DNA of 64,000 nucleotides from Halorussus salilacus (lineage in GTDB: Archaea; Halobacteriota; Halobacteria; Halobacteriales; Haladaptataceae). The notes beneath the pieces are model-generated. The model worked only from the letters and a program-made list of their open reading frames with translations. It did not search any database and had not been told where the DNA came from. The position numbers were made by a program, and so were the translations under genes. Location of the stretch: positions 1,426,001 to 1,490,000 of the forward strand of contig NZ_CP099993.1 in the NCBI RefSeq assembly GCF_024138125.1, written 5' to 3'. This document shows positions 60,529-64,000 of this stretch, one piece after another (positions within the stretch are counted from its first letter, which is position 1; each line of letters starts with the position of its first letter).

Positions 60529-61245
60529 ATGAGTCGACTTCGCATCGCGTTCATCAACGCCGCCCACGAGGGCGAGTCCACCCGGCGGAACTTCCGGCGG
60601 GAGCTGGACGCCGACCTCGTGGAGTTCGACGCGACCGGCGGCGACCTGCCCGAGACCCTCGAATACGACGGGGTCGTCATCTCCGGGTCGCGCTCGTCGG
60701 TCTACTGGGACGAGGAGTGGATACCGCCGACCAAGGAGTGGGTCGGCGAGGCCGTCGGGGCGGGACTCCCCTGTCTGGGCGTCTGTTGGGGCCACCAGCT
60801 CCTCGCCGACGTGCTCGGCGGCGATGTCCGGGACATGGGCGAGTACGAGATCGGCTACCGCGAAGTCGAGCACACCGGCGACTCGCAGCTGTTCGAGGGA
60901 ATCGACGAGCGGTTCACCGTGTTCACGACTCACTCGGACGCCGTGGTCGAACTTCCGCCCGACGCGACGGAAATCGCGTCGAACGACTACTCCAACCACG
61001 GGTTCCGGAAGGGCCACGTCTTCGGCGTGCAGTTCCACCCCGAGTACGACATGGCGACCGCCGAGGAGGTCACGAAGGGCAAGGACCTGCCCGACGAGCG
61101 GCTCCGAAAGGTGCTCGACGGCATCCACGACGAGAACTACGGGAGGGCCTGCGAGGCCAAGACCCTCTTCGAGAACTTCTGTGACTACGCTCGCGAGGTC
61201 CGAGACGCCGACACCGAGTTCGAAGCCGACGCGACCCCGGCCTGA
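60529..61245 (+). CDS. Type 1 glutamine amidotransferase
   Basis: A 238-residue class I glutamine amidotransferase (GATase) domain. The triad is visible: Cys86 or so in LPCLGVCWGHQLLADVL, and the His-Glu in GVQFHPEYDMATAEE. The oxyanion region ISGSRSSVYWDEEWI is of the GMP-synthase-like stand-alone type. Such proteins deaminate glutamine or a gamma-glutamyl substrate and may act alone or with an unseen synthetase. The ATG at 60529 begins MSRLRIAFINAAHEGE, a normal start. Monocistronic between the AMP-ligase relative and the regulator at 61376. Confidence 0.85.
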   Translation: MSRLRIAFINAAHEGESTRRNFRRELDADLVEFDATGGDLPETLEYDGVVISGSRSSVYWDEEWIPPTKEWVGEAVGAGLPCLGVCWGHQLLADVLGGDVRDMGEYEIGYREVEHTGDSQLFEGIDERFTVFTTHSDAVVELPPDATEIASNDYSNHGFRKGHVFGVQFHPEYDMATAEEVTKGKDLPDERLRKVLDGIHDENYGRACEAKTLFENFCDYAREVRDADTEFEADATPA

Positions 61246-61331
61246 CCCGACGCACCCGCGCCGTCCTTCCGTCCTCGGACCCCGGTTCTGTCTCGCGATT
61301 CGGTCGAGACGGGGTTTAAACACCATTACCA

Positions 61332-61379
61332 GTGAACCAGCAAGCACACCCCCCTTCGCGACTTACGGTAGGGAAATGA
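61332..61379 (+). other. Possible 15-codon upstream ORF overlapping the regulator start
   Basis: A GTG at 61332 opens a frame of 15 codons (MNQQAHPPSRLTVGK) that ends in TGA at 61377-61379, overlapping the ATG at 61376 (ATGA). A TTTAAA box lies at about 61314-61319. If the transcript starts before 61332 this could couple translation to the regulator; if it starts later the ORF is irrelevant. Confidence 0.3.
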
Positions 61380-61795
61380 AAGACGGAATCGCAGACGGGA
61401 GCGGGGAGTCGGACGGTCAACGCACCGTTACCCCGCACCAACCGAACGCGAACGCTTCGCCGCTGTCCCAAGACAACGTCTTCGATGCGCTGGCATCGAG
61501 ACGGAGCAGGTACGTCCTCACGTTCCTGCGGGAGGCCGACGAGCCCGTCGACATGGAGGACCTCGTCGAGACCGTCGCGACGTGGGAGACCGGCAAGCCC
61601 ATCGACCTCGTCTCGAAGGAGCACTGCGAGCGGGTGTTCACCTCGCTTCGCCACTCGCAGTTGCCGAAGCTCTCGATGATGGGGATGGTGGAGTACGACG
61701 AGGACGACGACGTTGTCGTTCGGGGTCCCCACGCCGAGCAGGTCGACGCGTACCTCGATATCGCGACGAGCAGGGACGACAACGTCGAGCTGTAG
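61376..61795 (+). CDS. DUF7344-type helix-turn-helix regulator
   Basis: A 139-residue protein. After about 32 low-complexity residues the sequence DNVFDALASRRSRYVLTFLREADEPVDMEDLVETVATW begins a winged helix fold, continuing with EHCERVFTSLRHSQLPKLSMMGMVEYDEDDDVVVRGP (recognition helix and wing) and ending in an acidic tail. From memory this is the haloarchaeal DUF7344 domain (A-L-x-S-R-R-R-R-Y-V-L-x-x-L). It is likely a transcription regulator, target unknown. The ATG at 61376 is preferred; the alternative frame start at 60824 lies inside the GATase gene. Confidence 0.82.
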   Translation: MKDGIADGSGESDGQRTVTPHQPNANASPLSQDNVFDALASRRSRYVLTFLREADEPVDMEDLVETVATWETGKPIDLVSKEHCERVFTSLRHSQLPKLSMMGMVEYDEDDDVVVRGPHAEQVDAYLDIATSRDDNVEL

Positions 61796-61897
61796 TCGGG
61801 CCCGAATCCCACCGCTCTCCCGACCGCAGGTGCCACGCACCGGCAGAGCGGTACGCGAGTAGGAGCGTTTTTCACGGTCGGGGTCCCACCGTCACCC

Positions 61898-63109
61898 ATG
61901 CTCGATTACGTTTCGCTGGAGGAGGACCTCGGCGAGGAAGAGCGGATGATCCGAGACACCGCTCGGCGATTCGTCGAGGAGGAGGTCAAACCCGACGTGG
62001 GCGACCACTGGATCGAGGGGACCTTCCCGACCGACCTCATCCCCGAGATGGGCGAGATGGGGTTCTACGCGCCCAACCTCGACGGGTACGGCCTGCCGAA
62101 CGTCAGCGAGAAGGCCTACGGCCTGCTGATGCAGGAACTGGAAGCCGGTGACTCCGGCCTGCGCTCGATGGCGAGCGTTCAGGGCGCGCTCGTGATGTAC
62201 CCCATCTACGCCTACGGCTCCGAGGCCCAGAAAGAGCGGTGGCTCCCCGGCCTCGGCACCGGCGAGCTCGTCGGCTGTTTCGGCCTCACCGAGCCCGAAC
62301 ACGGCTCGAACCCTTCGGGGATGGAGACCTACGCGGAGAAGCGCGAGGCGCGGAGCGCCTCGGAACGGAGCGGTACCACCGCGGAGAAGGAGGGCGACGA
62401 GTACGTCCTCAACGGCTCGAAGACGTGGATCACCAACTCCCCCATCTCGGACGTGGCGGTCGTGTGGGCCCGCGACCGCTCGGCCGAAGGGAATCCGGTC
62501 CGGGGGTTCCTCGTCGAGACCGACAGGGACGGCGTCAGTACCAACAAGATAGACGAGAAGCTCTCGCTCCGGGCGTCCATCACGGGCGAGATCGGCCTGA
62601 ACAACGTCTACGTCCCCGAGGACGCCGTCCTGCCGGGCGTCGAGGGGATGAAGGGCCCGCTGTCGTGTCTCACGCAGGCCCGCTACGGCATCGCGTGGGG
62701 CGCGGTCGGCGCGGCCCGCGACGCCTTCGAGACCGCCCGCGAGTACGCCACCGAGCGCGACCAGTTCGGCGGCCCCATCGGACGCTTCCAGCTCCAGCAG
62801 GAGAAGCTCGCGGAGATGGCGACCCAGATAACCACGAGCCAACTGCTCGCCCACCGACTCGCCGACCTCAAGGAGCGCGGGGACCTCCGACCGCAGCACG
62901 TCTCGATGGCCAAGCGCAACAACGTCCGGATGGCCCGCGACCAGTCGCGCATCGCCCGCGAGATGCTCGGGGGCAACGGCATCACCGCCGACTACTCGCC
63001 GATGCGCCACATGGCGAACATGGAGACGGTGTACACCTACGAGGGCACCCACGACATCCACACGCTGATTCTGGGCGAGGACCTCACCGGAATCCCCGCC
63101 TACGAGTGA
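61898..63109 (+). CDS. Acyl-CoA dehydrogenase, glutaryl-CoA dehydrogenase-like
   Basis: A 403-residue flavoprotein that oxidises an acyl-CoA alpha-beta bond. Features: GLTEPEHGSNPSGMETYA (substrate/FAD site), YVLNGSKTWITNSPISDVAVVWAR (FAD adenine region), the C-terminal helical domain with SLLAHRLADLKERGDLRPQHVSMAKRNN, and MLGGNGITADYSPMRHMANMETVYTYEGTHDIHTLILG, in which the Glu of TYEGTHD is the base of the glutaryl-CoA dehydrogenase type. An extra stretch of about 16 residues lies at 146-161 (listed separately). The end of the gene is tandemly duplicated in the 3' region. Confidence 0.9.
   Translation: MLDYVSLEEDLGEEERMIRDTARRFVEEEVKPDVGDHWIEGTFPTDLIPEMGEMGFYAPNLDGYGLPNVSEKAYGLLMQELEAGDSGLRSMASVQGALVMYPIYAYGSEAQKERWLPGLGTGELVGCFGLTEPEHGSNPSGMETYAEKREARSASERSGTTAEKEGDEYVLNGSKTWITNSPISDVAVVWARDRSAEGNPVRGFLVETDRDGVSTNKIDEKLSLRASITGEIGLNNVYVPEDAVLPGVEGMKGPLSCLTQARYGIAWGAVGAARDAFETAREYATERDQFGGPIGRFQLQQEKLAEMATQITTSQLLAHRLADLKERGDLRPQHVSMAKRNNVRMARDQSRIAREMLGGNGITADYSPMRHMANMETVYTYEGTHDIHTLILGEDLTGIPAYE
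62332..62389 (+). mobile_element. 48-bp in-frame insertion with hairpin, flanked by 10-bp direct repeats
   Basis: Inside the acyl-CoA dehydrogenase gene, CGCGGAGAAG occurs at 62332-62341 and again at 62380-62389, exactly 48 bp apart. Between them lies an 8-bp perfect hairpin (62344-62351 with 62355-62362, loop GGA). The insertion adds 16 codons (reading REARSASERSGTTAEK) to a region that in family members is a short surface turn. It looks like a small palindromic element with a target-site duplication, tolerated in-frame; replication slippage is the alternative. Confidence 0.5.
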
Positions 63110-63189
63110 CCCGATAGGGTCCGAGTAAAGCGGGGATTCCGGTGAGCGACCGGAATCGCGGCGTGCGAGTGACCCGATAGAGTCCGAGT
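63086..63189 (+). repeat. Duplicated 3' end of the acyl-CoA dehydrogenase gene
   Basis: A 41-bp stretch from ACCGGAATC through the TGA to GTCCGAGT (63086-63126) recurs, imperfectly, 63 bp later (63149-63189); the last 24 bp are 23/24 identical. The copy retains the codons TGI..E-stop. Between them GATTCCGGT/ACCGGAATC (63135-63157) form a 9-bp hairpin, which arises because the copy's left edge is inverted nearby. Confidence 0.7.
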
Positions 63190-63204
63190 GGGACCGCAAT
63201 CCCG

Positions 63205-63591
63205 TCAGCGACGAAGCCGACCGCTACGCACCAGTTTCCCGAACCACGCGCGGTGGTCGGCGACCCACCGGTACAGCGGGTCGCGGACGCGCTCGCTCGC
63301 CGGAATCCGGCGGAACGCGCGGGCCGCGAGCGCGACCGGCGAGTCGAGCCGAACGAGTATCTCCTCGGTCGCCTCGCCGCAGGAGTAGACGCCCTCGTCG
63401 GTCAGGAGGTGGGCGCACTCCCGGTAGCCGTCGGGAAGTCGAGCGCGCTCGGCGTCCGAGAGTTCCGAGAACCCCAGCACGTCGAACTCCCCGCGGCGGT
63501 CGGCGAACGCGACGCTCCACGCGCAGAAGCCGCAGTCGTCGTCGTAGACGATGACGGGCAGAGAGTCGGACTCGGGTTCGGAGTTCGACAC
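63205..63591 (-). CDS. DCC family (DUF393) thiol-disulfide-like protein
   Basis: A 128-residue member of the DCC/DUF393 family, thioredoxin-fold proteins named for the D-C-x-x-C motif: VIVYDDDCGFCAWSVAFADRRGEF (Cys20, Cys23). The second family motif VYSCGEATEEILVRLDSP is also present. It is often found with oxidoreductases or membrane partners. The GTG start at 63591 gives MSNSEPESDSLPVIVYDDDCGF; the longer frame upstream is repetitive non-coding DNA. A C-terminal basic segment DHRAWFGKLVRSGRLRR closes the protein. Confidence 0.83.
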   Translation of the reverse strand: MSNSEPESDSLPVIVYDDDCGFCAWSVAFADRRGEFDVLGFSELSDAERARLPDGYRECAHLLTDEGVYSCGEATEEILVRLDSPVALAARAFRRIPASERVRDPLYRWVADHRAWFGKLVRSGRLRR

Positions 63592-63635
63592 GGGCGAGCA
63601 ATGGGTCCCCAGCCGATTAAATCGCGGGGGAATCG

Positions 63636-63670
63636 CGCGTCGAATCCGGCCGTCGGCCGGATTCGACGCG
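63636..63670. repeat. Perfect 16-bp inverted repeat, 3-nt loop
   Basis: Arms 63636-63651 and 63655-63670 pair exactly around GTC. It lies directly beside the 19-bp tandem repeat, between the DCC gene and the aldo/keto reductase gene. Confidence 0.85.
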
Positions 63671-63680
63671 GAGCTATCGG

Positions 63681-63744
63681 GTCCGGGCAGGGCGATGGGG
63701 TCCGGGCAGGGCGATGGGGTCCGGGCAGGGCGGTGGGGTCCGGA
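63681..63744. repeat. 19-bp tandem repeat, three copies plus a partial
   Basis: The unit GTCCGGGCAGGGCGATGGG starts at 63681, 63700, 63719 and partially 63738. The first two are identical, the third differs by one base (GGTG), and the last runs into GTCCGGACC. It abuts the 3' end of the aldo/keto reductase gene and is a candidate VNTR. Confidence 0.85.
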
Positions 63745-63752
63745 CCACCCCG

Positions 63753-64000
63753 TCAGTTCCACGCCGCGCCGTCGGGGTCGACGAGGCGCTCGCGGTCCTC
63801 GATTGCGTCGATTCGCGCGACCTCCTCGGCGGTGAGGTCGGGCGCGTCGAGGTTCGCCCGGAGGTGCTCGCGGCCCGTGGCCTTCGGAATCGGGACGACG
63901 CCCTCGCGCTGGGAGAGCCACGCGAGGCTGACCGCCTCGGGCGTGGTGTCGTGGGTCTCGGCGACGTCGGCCAGCGCGTCCACGCGCCCGGCTTCGCCCT
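63753..64000 (-). CDS. Aldo/keto reductase, C-terminal part (partial)
   Basis: The reverse strand reads GEAGRVDALADVAETHDTTPEAVSLAWLSQREGVVPIPKATGREHLRANLDAPDLTAEEVARIDAI... ending PDGAAWN before the stop at 63753. The segment VPIPKATGREHLRANL is the NADPH-binding part of the aldo/keto reductase (TIM-barrel) superfamily (consensus IPG..). Only about 82 residues are inside the window; the catalytic Tyr-Lys-His-Asp set lies upstream, beyond the edge. It is probably an NADPH-dependent carbonyl reductase. Confidence 0.82.
   Translation of the reverse strand, partial: GEAGRVDALADVAETHDTTPEAVSLAWLSQREGVVPIPKATGREHLRANLDAPDLTAEEVARIDAIEDRERLVDPDGAAWN

Overview
The window is a chromosomal segment of a halophilic archaeon (class Halobacteria). 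The evidence is very high G+C with strongly GC-biased third codon positions, acidic proteins that often end in runs of Asp/Glu, TATA boxes about 25-30 nt upstream of start codons with little or no leader, and archaeal information-processing genes (PCNA, clamp-loader small subunit, Orc1/Cdc6, archaeal-type AlaRS). Lineage-specific traits agree: a divergent pair of TatC genes including the double-length TatC form, Tat signal peptides, and a SAMP2-type ubiquitin-like protein. I cannot assign a genus from sequence alone.

Layout. 1-7 kb: ornithine cyclodeaminase family enzyme, MATE exporter, tRNA-Arg(CCG) beside a gene remnant, RDD membrane protein, cold-shock protein, tRNA-Val(TAC), ABC exporter. 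7-10.5 kb: a frame-disrupted low-complexity gene, then the otsA-otsB trehalose pair. 10.7-14.2 kb: genes of less typical composition (a small protein, a membrane protein, a PIN-domain protein behind a tiny acidic protein) around a solitary trpB. 14.2-24.1 kb: dUTPase/dCTP deaminase, aconitase, rimI with two small conserved genes, an RND/MMPL transporter, a Tat-exported protein, pcn. 24.2-31.6 kb: rlmE, a lipoprotein, queuosine-precursor transporter, RHH regulator, tatCt/tatCo, larE. 31.7-45.1 kb: HTH regulator, MutS-like ATPase, orc/cdc6, an exported protein, an FtsX-type ABC pair, rpiA, a histone-fold DUF1931-like protein, larB, small Zn proteins, GIY-YIG, flavodoxin-like reductase, phosphohexomutase. 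45.1-50.1 kb: a leaderless 35-codon ORF, a four-TM protein, GNAT, a SAMP2-peroxiredoxin fusion, a bactofilin-like protein, rfcS. 50.2-64 kb: alaS behind a repeat/hairpin block, a soluble chemotaxis transducer, BrkB-like protein, HD phosphohydrolase, a/b hydrolase without its Ser, a degenerate AMP-ligase, GATase, DUF7344-type regulator, acyl-CoA dehydrogenase, DCC protein, and the end of an aldo/keto reductase.

Genes that plausibly work together: otsA/otsB (trehalose); larB/larE (nickel-pincer cofactor, though larC and larA are not here); tatCt/tatCo with the Tat substrates at 22.2, 36.2 and 42.8 kb; the ABC ATPase and permease, joined by an ATGA overlap; the SAMP2-peroxiredoxin fusion and a GNAT gene, also joined by an ATGA overlap; pcn, rfcS and orc (replication).

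The most striking points are the in-frame fusion of a diglycine-ended ubiquitin-like domain to a CxxC peroxiredoxin-like domain; a 23-bp tandem array bracketed by two perfect hairpins directly upstream of alaS; and more than a dozen perfect inverted repeats (10-24 bp arms, loops mostly 0-4 nt) that share a geometry but not a sequence, some lying inside genes.
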